DNA of 64,000 nucleotides from Choricystis sp. odSpoLacu1 (lineage: Eukaryota > Chlorophyta > Trebouxiophyceae): assembly GCA_958009055.1 (NCBI GenBank), contig OY253654.1, forward strand, positions 930,001 to 994,000, given 5' to 3'. The position numbers and the translations under genes are program-made. The notes below the pieces were generated by a model. It saw only the letters and a program-made list of their open reading frames with translations. It searched no databases and was not told the DNA's origin. Below are positions 21,641 to 31,748 of the stretch, piece by piece; within the stretch, counting starts at the first letter, position 1; each line of letters starts with the position of its first letter.

Positions 21641-23800
21641 TCACTGCACTTCCTTGCCCGCGGATGGCAGCTTGGCAGCCGCGACCGCGGCCTCCGCCTC
21701 CCGGTCCAGGCGCTCCCCAATCTCCTTGGCGCGCACGCGGTCGCGGGGGAGCGTCCAGTACAGCCCGGTGTAGGCGACCATGCACAGGAACCAGGGGGCC
21801 AGCAGCCAGAACAGGAGCGCGTTGCCCAGGGCGTTGGCGTTGGCGATGCGGGCTTCCGAGCCGACGGGGTCGGAGGTGGCGAGGTCGAGGTTGTCCTGAA
21901 AGTGGAAGGCGCGGGTGGCCATCAGGGCCACCAGCCAGCCGGCCACCTGCGACACCGACGTCTCGATGCACCGGTTGAAGGCAAACACAGTCGTGCGCAG
22001 CCTGGCGGGCACAATCTCGGCAAAGATGGCGGAGTTGTTGGTGCCGCACCAGGAGATGATGAGGCCGACGAAGAAGAAGGTGGCGGCATAGGCCGCCGTC
22101 TCGGCGGGGCCGCCAAAGGTGGACACGCCGACCGCACCATGGGGCAGGCCTTTCAGGAGGAGGACGGAGCCGGGGAGGGACAGGAAGACTGAGAACTGGG
22201 CGGTCATGACGCGGCCGGCAGACGAGAATTTGGTCACCATGCCGTCCCCCAGAAACCCGGCCAGCTGGCACCCAAACGCGGTGCCCAGGGTGAGCATGGA
22301 GGCAATCATGCCCGTCTTGCCGTCCGAGAAGCCGAGCAGTTGCAGGTAGGTGGGCCAGTTGCCCATGGCCACCCACGGCATCATGCCGACGATGCCCTGC
22401 AGAAAAATGACGACAAAGGTGGGGATGGTGATGACTGTCGCCACGTCGCGCCCCATGGCCGCGATGCGTACCCCCGTCCACGCCAGGGTGGCGCCAAAGG
22501 AGCGGTTGGAGCGGGGGACGTGGGGCAGCTTGCGCGGGTCGCGCGCAAAGATGAAGACGAGGATCGACATCAGCATGGACAGCGCGCCGACGACGTGGAA
22601 CACAAAGCGCCACCCCTCCTCGCCCGCGATGACGCGGCGGCCGAGGGCGGTGGAGAGCTGGGTGCCAAGCATTTGGCCTGTGAGGGTGGTGGGGGTGGGT
22701 GGGGGTGGGGTGGTCGAAACGAGGCACAACACGGCACACGCACGCCTCTCTCTCTCCCCTCCCTTCCCTCCCAACACTCTCACCCAGCGACGACGTGAAG
22801 TACAGCAGCCCAAACGCGCGCCCCCGGGTGGCGGGGGAGTAGTAGTCGGCCAGCAGGGACTGGACACAGGGAATGAGGAGGGCCAGGCCGAGCCCGTTGA
22901 CGCAGGAGAAGGCGAGCATCTGGCCGTACGTCCTGGCCAGGCCCATGGCGATCGTCATGACGCCCCACAGGAAGGAGGCGAACCCGATGACGTAGACGCG
23001 GTTGACGCGGTCGCCAAAGAGGCCGGCCAGGGGGGAGAGCAGGGCCTGGGAAGGGGACAGGGGGGTGGGGTCGTGCGAGTGGGGGTGGGGGGCGGGACGC
23101 CCAACCTCTCCCTTGTCTCTCCTCCACTCCAACTCACCTGGGTCACGCCCCGCCATAACGTGATCTGGGACAGCTTGGTGAGGCCGACGCCATTGAGGCC
23201 GGATTGAGAGGACGAGATGGCGACGTAGGAGCCGGGGAGCACGTTTTCGTCAATCCGTTCCACAATAAACGCGGCGTTGGTCACCGCGGTGGTGCGACGC
23301 CGCGCGCCGCGCTGGGCGGGGGTCTCGATGCGGCGGGTGGAGGGGGTGTCGTTGAGCTCCTCGAGGAAGGGGGCGGGTTTTTCGGCGTCCTGTGGAGTGG
23401 GGTGGGGGGTTGGTGAGAGGAAGAAGGGGGGGTTGAAAGAGGGCGGCGGGTGGCCGCGCGCGCAGCTCGGGTTGATGCGTCGGCACGCCTGCTGGCACAC
23501 AGGACGCCTGCGCCACCCCCCTCCCCTCCGCCCTCCGCGACTTGCCCATTGCCATGCGCACGAGGCGGGTGCGCAGCTGCGATTGGGGGGAGGGGGCGCA
23601 CAGGCCGCAGCAGCTGCGCGCGCGCCCCCGCGCGGCCGAGGGGGGGAAGAGCGGTGGTTTGGCTAGGCGGCGCGCTGGCTGGGGGGGGACCGCGTGCTGT
23701 GCACTCCGCACCCCCCCCGTGCCCGCCCAGTCCACCGCCTCACCTTGACCGTGGGCGACGCCGGCGCCGGGGGCGCGGCGTCGGGCTGGGTGACGGCCAT
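21641..23800 (-). CDS. Major facilitator transporter, Spinster-like (MFS2)
   Basis: Exons 23800-23744, 23389-23138, 23045-22784 and 22677-21641 give 535 residues, with junction phases that all agree. Exon 1 (MAVTQPDAAPPAPASPTVK) resembles the first exon of MFS1. The membrane part contains GDRVNRVYVIG (loop 2), a YFTSSLGQMLG stretch and WCGTNNSAIFAEIVPARLR, all shared with MFS1 and with Spinster-like carriers. The N-terminal cytosolic segment before helix 1 is longer than in MFS1 and ends near AAFIVERIDENVLPGSY. The start has CACAATGGCC context. It is a diverged paralogue of the transporter at 14.6-17.1 kb and encloses the two EF-hand genes with it. Substrate unknown. Confidence 0.9.
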
Positions 23801-24120
23801 TGTGTGAAGAAACGCGCGCGCGTGAGTCGCTGAGACTCGTGGAGTGGTGGTTGGCGGCCCGGGAGCGTGGGGGTGGGGCGCCCGAGAGGTGCGGTGTGGC
23901 ACGAGCACGCGCTAGGGCGTGCGTGCGTGAATTGGGGGGGAGAGGAGGCTGCGACCGCGGGGAGAGTCGGAGCCAAAAAGAGAGCGCAGAGTGTGGAGAG
24001 CGATGCGAGCGGCGGAAAAACACACGTCGTCGTCACTCTCTCCCATCGTTTGTGTGCCCTCCGACCGCACAAAACGCACACACAACACCTTGCTCCCCCC
24101 CCCCACACACACTCAACAGC
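23801..24120. promoter_or_regulatory. Divergent promoter region, MFS2 / aldo-keto reductase
   Basis: The 320 bases separate two divergent start codons, so both promoters must lie here or in the 5' UTRs. No TATA box is obvious; the sequence is GC-rich with a C run just upstream of the + start. Confidence 0.55.
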
Positions 24121-25544
24121 ATGGAGTACCGCCGCCTCGGCCGCACCGGCCTCAAAGTGTCCGCCTTCTCCCTGGGGTCGTGGGCCACGTTTGGTGCCGA
24201 CCCCGCCAAGGGGGCGGCGGGCGTGGACGTGGATGCGGCGGCCGAGTTGATGGCGCAGGCGCGGGAGGCGGGGGTCAACTTTTGTGAGTGTGTGTGGGGA
24301 CGGGGGGGTGACGGGGCGCGGTGCGGGCGGCGGGGTGTTTCTTCTTTTCCTCACTCTCAACCCACCCACCCCACCCACACACTCCCACCCACCCAGTCGA
24401 CAACGCAGAGGTGAGAAGGAAGAGAGGGAGCGCGCGTGTGTGTGTGTGTGTCGGGAGGGCTGTGGGGACTCTGTTTCACCTCCCCCTTTCCCATCAGACG
24501 TACGCCGACGGCGACGCCGAGCGCGTCATGGGGGCCGCCCTCGCCAAGCTTGCCTGGCCCCGCTCCTCGTACGTGCTGACGACCAAGCTCTTTTGGGGCG
24601 CGGCCAATGCTGACCCCGCGATCGGCACGGGCCCCAACGACACCGGGCTGTCGCGCGAGCACGTCATGGAGGGGTTGGAAGGTAAGCCTCGCGCGGCTCG
24701 GCGTCGACTACGTCGACGTCGTGTTTGCCCACCGCCCCGACTACGACACCCCGGTCGAGGAGACGACGCGCGCGTTTTCGGACGCCATTTCACTGGGCAT
24801 CTGCCACTATTGGGGCACGTCAGAATGGCCGGCCGACCGCATCGAGGCCGCGCGCGCGTACGCCGAAAAACACGGGTTTCATGCCCCAGTTTGCGAGCAG
24901 CCCGAGTACAACATCCTCAACAAAGTCGCGCGCACCCGGGTGGAAGTGGAGTATAAACGCCTGATCGACACCGGGACGTTTGGGCTGGGGCTGACGGTGT
25001 GGTGAGTTTGGTTGACAAGATGAGGGAGCGATCTCATCACCGCCACATGCTTTTGAGCATCGCCCGTGCACGCGATCGAGGCGGAGAGAGGGAGGGAGGG
25101 GACAAGGGAGGATCGAAGAAAAAAAAAACACGGCCCCCCCTCTTTCTTCCTTCCCACACCAGGTCCCCCCTCGCCTCCGGCGTCCTCACCGGCAAGTACT
25201 CCAAGACCGGCACCGTCCCGCCCCCCGGCTCCCGCCTGGCCTCGTCCAAGTGGGGCACCATGCTGGCGCCCCGCCTGCTGGCGCCCGAGGTGTTGGCCAA
25301 GGCGGACACACTCACCCCGATCGCGGCCGAGCTTAACGCGACGCCCGCCCAGGTGGCCATCGCGTGGTGCGCGCTGAATCCCGATGTGTCGACCGTCATT
25401 CTGGGGGCGACGAAACCCGCCCAACTGGCGGACAACCTGGGGGCGGTGGGCGTGTTGGGAAAGCTGCGGGAGAGAGCGGATTTGGTGACCAAGCTGGAGG
25501 AGGTGTTTCAGTCCAAGCCGGAGGGAGTGCGCAAGTTTCGCTGA
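24121..25544 (+). CDS. Aldo-keto reductase, potassium-channel beta-subunit type
   Basis: Exons 24121-24283, 24397-24410, 24498-25001 and 25163-25544. The second is a 14-nt microexon that rebuilds the catalytic text FDNAE-TYADG, with Asp and Tyr of the AKR tetrad. YRRLGRTGLKVS at the start, GLSREHVMEGL, YVDVVFAHRPD, WGTSEW and WSPLASGVLTGKY place it in the Shaker-beta (KCNAB/KAB1) branch, NADPH-dependent oxidoreductases that can associate with potassium channels. Within exon 3 the frame breaks near 24682: up to GLEG it reads in one frame and SLARLGVDYVDVV reads in the next. One surplus base there restores the family alignment exactly. A GTAAG happens to sit at the break but no acceptor follows nearby. 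Error and real frameshift cannot be told apart here. Confidence 0.87.
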
Positions 25545-25729
25545 AGGGTAGGTGGGGTTTGTGGACGCATAAGAGAGAGAGAGAGAGAGAGAGAGCACGG
25601 TTGTGTGTGGAAACCAAAACGACGGTCGGCTGGTTTCGACACAAAACACAAAAACAAAAACGCTTCCCTGCTGCGGGCCACTCTCTCTCTCTCTCTCCTC
25701 CACCGCCCGCACCCACTGCACCCACACTC

Positions 25730-26726
25730 ATGCCCAAACACTGGCTGCCGCTGGAGGCCAACCCGGTCGTGGTCACAGAATTCGCGCGCGGTCTGGGCGC
25801 TGACACATCGTCGCTCGCGTTTTGCGACGTGTTCTCGTTGGACGAAGTGAGCGTGTGGGTGGGTGTGGTGAGGTAGGAGGAGCACGCGTGTGTGCTGTGT
25901 GGGGAGAGAGAGCGAGGCGGTGGGCGGTGGGGGCGCCCGTAGTGACCGTGCCTCACTGTCCCAATGCAGCGATCGAAAAAACCGACGTGCCCCTCCTCTC
26001 TCTCCCGTCCTCTCAACCCACCCTCCGCAGGAGCTGCTCGCCTTTGTGCCCAGACCAGTGGCCGCCGTCATCCTGCTCTTCCCCATCACGGACGAGTACG
26101 AGGAAGCGCGGCGCATGGGTGAGTGTGTGTGTGTGGGGGGGGGAAGGTGGAAAAACAAGGCGCGACCCGCCTCTCGATAAACCCCACACCCCCACCTCCC
26201 CACTCCAGAGGACGCCACCATCCTCGCCTCACCCTCCTACACCCCGCCCGCCGCCTGGTTCACCAAACAAACCGTCGGCAACGCGTGCGGCACGGTGGCC
26301 GTGCTGCACTCGCTGGCCGCCGCGCGCGCGGATGGCTTGCTGCCCGAGTTTGACCCCACCTCATTCCTGGCCCGCTTCTTTGAAGCCACCGCCAGCATGA
26401 CGCCTGCGGAGCGCGCCACCTACCTGGAAGCCCCGCCCGCCGGCGTCCCCGACATCGAGACCGCGCACGCGGCGGCCGCGTCGCGCGGCGACACCGCGCC
26501 GCCCCCCCCCGACGCCGACGTCGACCTCCACTTTGTGGCCTTGGTGCATGTGGAGGGGAGGCTGGTCGAGCTGGATGGGCGCAAACGGTGTGCGGTGGAC
26601 CATGGGGCCACGACGCGGGAGGGGCTGTTGAAGGACGCGGCGCGCGTGGCGAGCGAGTTCATGGCGCGGTCGCCGGGCAACGTGCAGTTCAACATGATGG
26701 CGATGGCGGCGGCGGAGGGGGAGTGA
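25730..26726 (+). CDS. Ubiquitin C-terminal hydrolase (peptidase C12, UCH)
   Basis: Exons 25730-25846, 26031-26118 and 26209-26726 give 240 residues, the size of UCH-L1/L3. The catalytic set is complete: Gln89 and Cys95 in QTVGNACGTVAVLH, His176 in HFVALV and Asp191 in ELDGR. The N-terminus (HWLPLEANPVVVTEFARGLG) also matches the family. UCH enzymes remove short adducts from ubiquitin and process precursors in cytosol or nucleus. The crossover loop region is enriched in Pro/Ala/Asp. The last exon overlaps, on the other strand, an F-box-type open frame described separately. The start context is CACTCATGC, with no upstream ATG in frame. Confidence 0.95.
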
Positions 26727-27098
26727 CGTGTGGGTGTGGGTGTGGGTGTGTGAGTGTGTGTGTAGGCTGTTTTGGGTGCTCTGCTGGTTCCGCACTTCGC
26801 TGACGCCCCGTCGACAGCGACGCGGCGTTGGGGGCGTCACTGCCGGGTGGCGCAAGCGCAGGGCGTCGACGTCGGCCAGCAAGGACGCGTAAACGTAAAG
26901 TTCACCACGCGACAGCCGCACCCAGTCGGCCAACCCACGCCAACGGCGGCACACGGAGCGCAGCGCACGGTGGGCGCCTTTGGGCGAGTGGTGGGCGAAG
27001 ATGAGGCGGTGTCCATCCGTGTCAAGCACGCGACCAAAAACCTCGTGCAGCATGTCGTCCGGCAGGTCGTTGAACGTGACGGGAGCGTCGTCGGTCAT
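26361..27098 (-). CDS. F-box protein, 3' part unresolved and antisense to UCH
   Basis: From the ATG at 27098 the minus strand reads a canonical F-box: FNDLPDDMLHEVFGRVLD, then an ALRSVCRRWRGLADWV core, and a Leu-rich stretch ending LADVDALRLRHPAV. The F-box binds SKP1 in SCF ubiquitin ligases. After about 90 residues recognisable homology ends, and the frame passes through a TG/CA repeat and then runs antisense across the last exon of the UCH gene to a stop at 26361. That last part is probably not real protein; a donor near the repeat or a shorter true end is likely. The F-box segment itself is strongly supported by sequence. The gene may be a truncated or recently fragmented F-box copy. Confidence 0.55.
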   Translation of the reverse strand: MTDDAPVTFNDLPDDMLHEVFGRVLDTDGHRLIFAHHSPKGAHRALRSVCRRWRGLADWVRLSRGELYVYASLLADVDALRLRHPAVTPPTPRRCRRGVSEVRNQQSTQNSLHTHSHTHTHTHTSLPLRRRHRHHVELHVARRPRHELARHARRVLQQPLPRRGPMVHRTPFAPIQLDQPPLHMHQGHKVEVDVGVGGGRRGVAARRGRRVRGLDVGDAGGRGFQVGGALRRRHAGGGFKEAGQE

Positions 27099-27396
27099 GG
27101 CGTAGGGGTGCGGGTTTGGGGAATGGGGAGCGGGTTGGGTGCGGGTTTGGGCGGGTGGGCGCAAAAAAAACGAGGCGAGAGTGAGTTGGCGGCCGACACG
27201 CGTTTCTCTTTCTTTCGCACCTCTCTCTACCCACCCCAACGCACTCCACCCACAAAACGCGCCAGCACACATCGGCTGAAACACGCACCAACACGCACGC
27301 AGCACGCTTGACCTGGTGTTCTCTTTTTGGCCCCTGTTTTTTTTTTTTTTTTTTCGTGCTGCCTCCCCCCCCCCTCCCCGCCCGCCTCCCCCCGCC

Positions 27397-27402
27397 AAAA
27401 AA
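27397..27402 (-). terminator. Pol III T6 terminator of tRNA-Tyr
   Basis: Six T on the minus strand, beginning 10 nt past the tRNA discriminator base, fit RNA polymerase III termination. Confidence 0.65.
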
Positions 27403-27411
27403 TACGGCACA

Positions 27412-27600
27412 TCCGACAACCCGGGATCGAACCGGGGACCTCGGGATTCATGCACGCGTCGGAAGGAGGCGAGAAATCAAACGCACGGGGTGAAAGTTGA
27501 CCCCCCGCCACGCACATTCAGATTTGATCCCAGGCCTCGTTCGACAACATCGCGCTCTGACTGTTACAGTCCTACGCTCTTCCAACTGAGCTACTGTCGG
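27412..27600 (-). tRNA. tRNA-Tyr (GTA anticodon) with long intron
   Basis: The 5' half (27600-27564) reads acceptor strand CCGACAG, D-arm GCTC/GAGC, and an anticodon loop CTGTAA with GTA at positions 34-36. The 3' half (27447-27412) reads AGGTC, T-arm CCCGG-TTCGATC-CCGGG, acceptor strand TTGTCGG and discriminator A. The two halves pair in the acceptor stem (one G-U). They are separated by about 116 nt inserted after position 37, the normal site for nuclear tRNA introns; tRNA-Tyr is the tRNA that most often has one. The insert begins CAGTC, which pairs with GACTG around the anticodon arm, as pre-tRNA introns often do. One mismatch and one G-U weaken the anticodon stem. The intron is long for this family. 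Confidence 0.78.
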
Positions 27601-28377
27601 CAGGGCTCGCTTTGAGCACGGTGTGTTCAAAAGGGATTTTTTGGGAGGATTTGTTTCATAGACAGGGGTGGCAACCAAGTGTGGTGGCAACATACCCTGG
27701 TTGGGCCTGGCGTGCCGGTGTTTGGTGCGTCAATCAGACTGCGCACGGAGGCTGCTGTAAATATGTGCTGCTGGCGGGGAGAGAGGGTGACCGGGGCGGA
27801 GGCTGGGGCGGGAGAGGAGGGAGGAAGGGTCGACCGCGCACACACCTCTCTCCACACACCTGCCAACCGCCCTCCTCTCGGCACCGCGGGCCCTCGATCG
27901 TCCCACAGCGCGTGGCGACACGCGTGGGGGAGGGGCGCTGCAGAGGGCGTGGATCCAGCGGTCGGCTGCGCGTGGAGGGCTGCCGGCCGCAAACCGCAAA
28001 CGAGACGAGCGCAAAAAAAAAATCAGGATACAGACACTTTTCATATCTTTTTTTTCGGCGCCTCCCCCCCCCAAAAAGGTTCGTGTTTTGAGGCCATGCC
28101 CGCCCGCGCGGTGCCCTCAGAGCAGCCACACGGCCCCCGCCTGGCGTCTGCGGTCGCCAATTGGGCGGGGCGGGGGGGCCGCGCTTGCAGCGTCAGCGGG
28201 GGGGGCGCCTTTTGCGCGCGGTCCCCTCCCACGCCCGCCCGCCGCCTCCCGTGCCTCGTTGCCACGCCTGGACTCCTCATGCGGCCAGAATCTCACAACC
28301 CACACTCCCCAACCCCTACAGAGGCCCGTGTTCCTCCTCCCCCAAGCAGCGCACACACACCCTCCTCTCCCCTCACG
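27601..28377. other. Intergenic region upstream of CCCH gene
   Basis: No gene seen in about 780 bases. It contains an A run and a T run around 28012-28055, a C run near 28067 and a CT/CA-rich stretch just before the CCCH start. It likely holds the tRNA upstream control region and the CCCH promoter. Confidence 0.55.
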
Positions 28378-30116
28378 ATGGCCGCGCCCCTGGCGTCCCC
28401 CCCCCGGCCGCCCCCGCCGGCCGATGAGGACGACGCGCTGTACTCGAGCGACGAGTTTCGGATGTACTGCTTCAAGGTGAGTGAGAGAGAGAGGAGAGGG
28501 GGGAGAGGCGGCCCAATTTTTCGCGCCACCCACTCTTGCGCGCGCTGGCGCCGGTCCACGCTGCCCCCTTGCCCTCCGATTCCGGGCGCGCACGCGGGCC
28601 GAGCGTGTGTGCAGTGTCCCGGGGCCGGCGTTGGAGCCGAGATGGGGCAGGGTGCGGGAGGCGCAGGGCGCGGGGCGGCACACGCGCGGGCGCCGACAAA
28701 GCGGCTGCCGAGCGGCGGCGAAAAACAGGCGACGTCGCCTGTTTCTCGCGCCGCCGTACCACCACACCCACACGAAACCACCCACACACTCCCACAGGTC
28801 CTGCCCTGCGCCAAGCGCTACTGCCACGACTGGGCGACGTGCCCGTACGCGCATCCGGGCGAGAAGGCGGCGAGGCGCGACCTGCGCGGCCACATCAAAT
28901 ACACGGGCATCGCGTGCCCCGATATGAAGGCGGGGGGCGCGTGTGCGCGGGGGGATGTCTGCCCGTACGCGCACAGTGTGTTCGAGTATTGGCTGCACCC
29001 GACGCGGTGAGTGGAGGGAGAGGGAAGGAGGAGAGAAGTTGAAGAGAAAGCGGCGGTGTCTTGGCCTCACACACCCCCTCCCCACCCCACCTTCCTCTCA
29101 GCTACCGCACCCAGCTCTGCAACGATGGCCCCTCCTGCGCCCGCCACACCTGCTTCTTCGCGCACGACCCGGCCGACGTGCGCGTGCCCCCCTCGAAGCC
29201 GTTTGTGCCGCCGGATGCGCTGGCCGCCGCCCAACTGGTGGCCGCCCGCCGCGCGTCGGCTGCGGGGGCCGCGGATGGCGACGCTGCTGTGCTGGAGGCC
29301 GCGCTGAGGTCGGCCAGCGAGCCCGCCCGCTGCTTCAGCGGCCCCCGCGGCGGCGGCGGGCGCGCCGTGGCCTCCCCTGCCTCCGACGCCGCCCTGCGCG
29401 CCATGCTGCGGTCGCAGCTGTCGCCTGGGCGCGCTTCGGCGGCTGCGTCCTACGCCGCGGAAGCCGCGGCCGCCCGGGCCGACGCCGAAGCCGCGGCCGC
29501 CGCCTCCCGCGTCGCGGCGTGGGGGTCGTCCGCCCCCGCCGACTATGCGGCGGTTGCCCCCCCCCTGACCGCCTTTGGCACGGATGTGGCGGGTGGCGGC
29601 TGGGATGCCGCCACCGCGGCCTGCGGCAGCCGCGCTCTTGCCCCCACCCCCACCTCCACCCTGGACACCTGGTCCCCCCCCGACATCGCGGCCACGTCCG
29701 CCCCCCCCACCTGGTCCACCGACGCCTCCCTGGGCGCCGAGCTGGCGGCCCGCCTGTCGCTGCGGTCTGCGCGCGCGTCGTTTGATGGCGCGACCGCGCC
29801 CTCCTCCCGCGCCACGTCCATCGATTATGCCGCACGCGACTCGCTGGACTCCATGGTGGCGGGGCGGCTGTCCCTGGACAGCGGGCGCCTGCCCTCGTTT
29901 GACGCGGCGCCCCCGCTGCCGAGACGGGGGGGGCTGGACGGCGGCCGCCGCTCGTTTGATGCTCCGCCGCCGCCGCCACCCTGCCAACCCACGTCCTCCT
30001 GGCCGCCCGTCGACCTGGCCTCCGTGTACGGGTCGTCCCTGTTTGCGTCGGCGCCGCCGCCGCCGCCGCCGCGCGCGGGGCGCCCGCCGCTGCAGCGCGC
30101 GCCGTCGCAAGGGTGA
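28378..30116 (+). CDS. Plant-type arginine-rich tandem CCCH zinc-finger protein
   Basis: Exons 28378-28476, 28798-29006 and 29102-30116 give 440 residues. The text EFRMYCFKVLPCAKRYCHD leads into C-x5-C-x3-H (HDWATCPYAHPGEKAARRD), then a second finger (ACPDMKAGGACARGDVCPYAH) and the trailing FEYWLHPTRYRTQLC motif. This RR-TZF arrangement is characteristic of the green lineage, where such proteins bind AU-rich RNA, localise to P-bodies or stress granules and act in stress signalling. A further Cys/His set (LCNDGPSCARHTCFFAH) follows, as in plants. The C-terminal 250 residues are Ala/Pro/Ser-rich, with repeated RASFDG- or RLSLDSG-like Ser motifs that could be phosphorylated. It ends in a proline-rich tail. 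Confidence 0.93.
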
Positions 30117-30878
30117 AAAGGAGGAGAGGCATGCGCACGCTGTGCGCCCAGTTTTGACCCCCTGTTTTTTCCTCTTTTTGTGCGTGAGAGAGAGAGAGAG
30201 AGCACCCCACGCCCCGAATTCTCGCACTTTGACTTTTAGCATTTTTGCGTTTTCTTTTTTTTCCTCACCCCCCATTTTTACCGTGCCTTTCAACGCCCCT
30301 TTCCTGCTGATGACACGACTGCACTCTTCTTTTATCTTTTCTTGCCCCAGACTTCCCCCCCCCCCCCCCCTTTGTCCTTGCACAAACCGGCCTTCCTTTC
30401 CACCCGAAAACAATTTTTCTAAAAAACCCATTTTTGCCCCCCATACCTTGAGCTCCACGCCCTCCCCCGCGTTCCACACCCGCGCCTGCGTCGCGGCTGG
30501 AGAACGGTGTGCAGGGGGGGCGTGCGCAAGCAGCGTGTGTGTATGTGCTGTAGTGTGTGCGGAGGTGTTTTTTTCATTTGATTTTTGGGTGCTTATAAAC
30601 GCGTGTTTTTTTGACTTTCTATCATCGACTTGAAACGGGCTGGCGCACATACACCCCCCCCATAAATCGCTTGTATTTGATCGTGTGTAAAACGACGAGG
30701 AAAACGCGTCGAAAGAGAAAAGAAAGGGGGGGCTTGCGTGTGTTTTCCAACCACGCCGCCGCTGCTGGCTCCCCACCACCCCTCTCTCTCTCTCTCAGTG
30801 CCTGCCAAACGCTTGAATTGTTTGCACACATGGTTTTCTTTTATAAACCAAAAACACGCACACCCCACTTCCCCCTCT
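30117..30878. other. Convergent intergenic region, T- and C-rich
   Basis: No gene seen between the CCCH gene (+) and the small membrane-protein gene (-). The first half is pyrimidine-rich on the plus strand, with T and C runs near 30265 and 30356-30370; an AT-richer part spans 30540-30700. Both 3' UTRs must lie here. Confidence 0.6.
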
Positions 30879-31422
30879 TCACTCGACCAGCGGAGCGTCC
30901 ACCACGTCCCTCACAATCTCCCCCCCCTCCTCCACCCTCGCAATGACGGCCGGCCGGTCCTCCCCACTGGCCGGCACCAGCACACCATCCGCCCCTGCGT
31001 CGTAGGTTTTGGCGGCGAAGAGGCCGATGGCCACCGCAGTGATAGTCAAAAGTGGAACAGCGATGCTCGTCAGTGTGCCCACCCACTCCCACGCCTCGCC
31101 TTCGAAGGGGTCCGGGCCGGCCGCCATGGGGTCGGGCAGGGGGCCGTCTGACTCGATGATGGTGCCAAAGACGGACTGGCGGCGCGTGATGGTGGGCTGG
31201 GGTTGGTGGGAGGGTAGGAAGGGGAAGGGTCGGCTCGCAATTGCATGCGTGTGTCTCTCTCTCTCTCTCCCTACCCACAATCCTCTCTCTTCTTCCCTCC
31301 TCACCACTCACCTTGCCCTGCTGGCCAGGCGTGTTCTTGCTGCTGCCGTCGGCGGCAGCGCGCACCGCGCTCCGGCGCGCTGCGCGGAGCGGCCGCGGCG
31401 TGGACGACGGCAGGGCGCGCAT
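30879..31422 (-). CDS. Small single-pass membrane protein, predicted plastid
   Basis: Exons 31422-31312 and 31196-30879 give 142 residues. The first exon reads MRALPSSTPRPLRAARRSAV, an Arg/Ser/Ala-rich leader typical of plastid transit peptides. The mature part has QSVFGTIIESDGPLPDP, an acidic linker with FEGEAWEWVG, then one membrane helix (about residues 82-101, IAVPLLTITAVAIGLFAAKT), and an acidic tail. No family was recognised. The layout (leader, soluble acidic stretch, one helix near the C-terminus) resembles small thylakoid or envelope proteins. It is divergent to the U2AF gene with 326 bases between starts. A real gene is likely because both exons splice in phase and keep coding composition. 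Confidence 0.72.
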
Positions 31423-31748
31423 TTGGGGGCGTGTGTGAGTGTGGGTGTGGTGTGTGGCGCGCGCGTGCGGTCTAGTTCAGAACACACGAGCGGGCGCGCA
31501 CGCAGAAAGAGACACAACGAAAACAAGCAGCCGAGTGTCGTTTTTCTTCTCGCACTCTCGCTTTTGCGGCTCTCGCGCTCCCCTCTTTGCACGCGTGCGC
31601 ACACCTGCGGCTGGGTGGCGAGCCTCCTTCTCAGCTCCCCAGATCTGGCGGAGCGGGCAGAGCCTCTCTGCGCAACGCGAGCGCTGTTTGCCGCCGCCCC
31701 CCATTCGCAGCAGTCCCCCTCGCGCGCTGCGCCTCCTACCCTCCCACC
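31423..31748. promoter_or_regulatory. Divergent promoter region, small membrane protein / U2AF65
   Basis: 326 bases between two divergent start codons. No TATA-like box is clear. It is a pyrimidine-rich region on the + side near the U2AF start. Confidence 0.55.

Noticed and set aside
24682..24690. GTAAG in the aldo-keto reductase exon as a real donor
   Set aside because: No acceptor lies close by, and the sequence right after it encodes conserved AKR residues.
27448..27563. Second tRNA hidden in the tRNA-Tyr intron
   Set aside because: A T-arm-like stretch (GGGATCAAATC) is present, but no matching acceptor stem or D-arm could be built around it.
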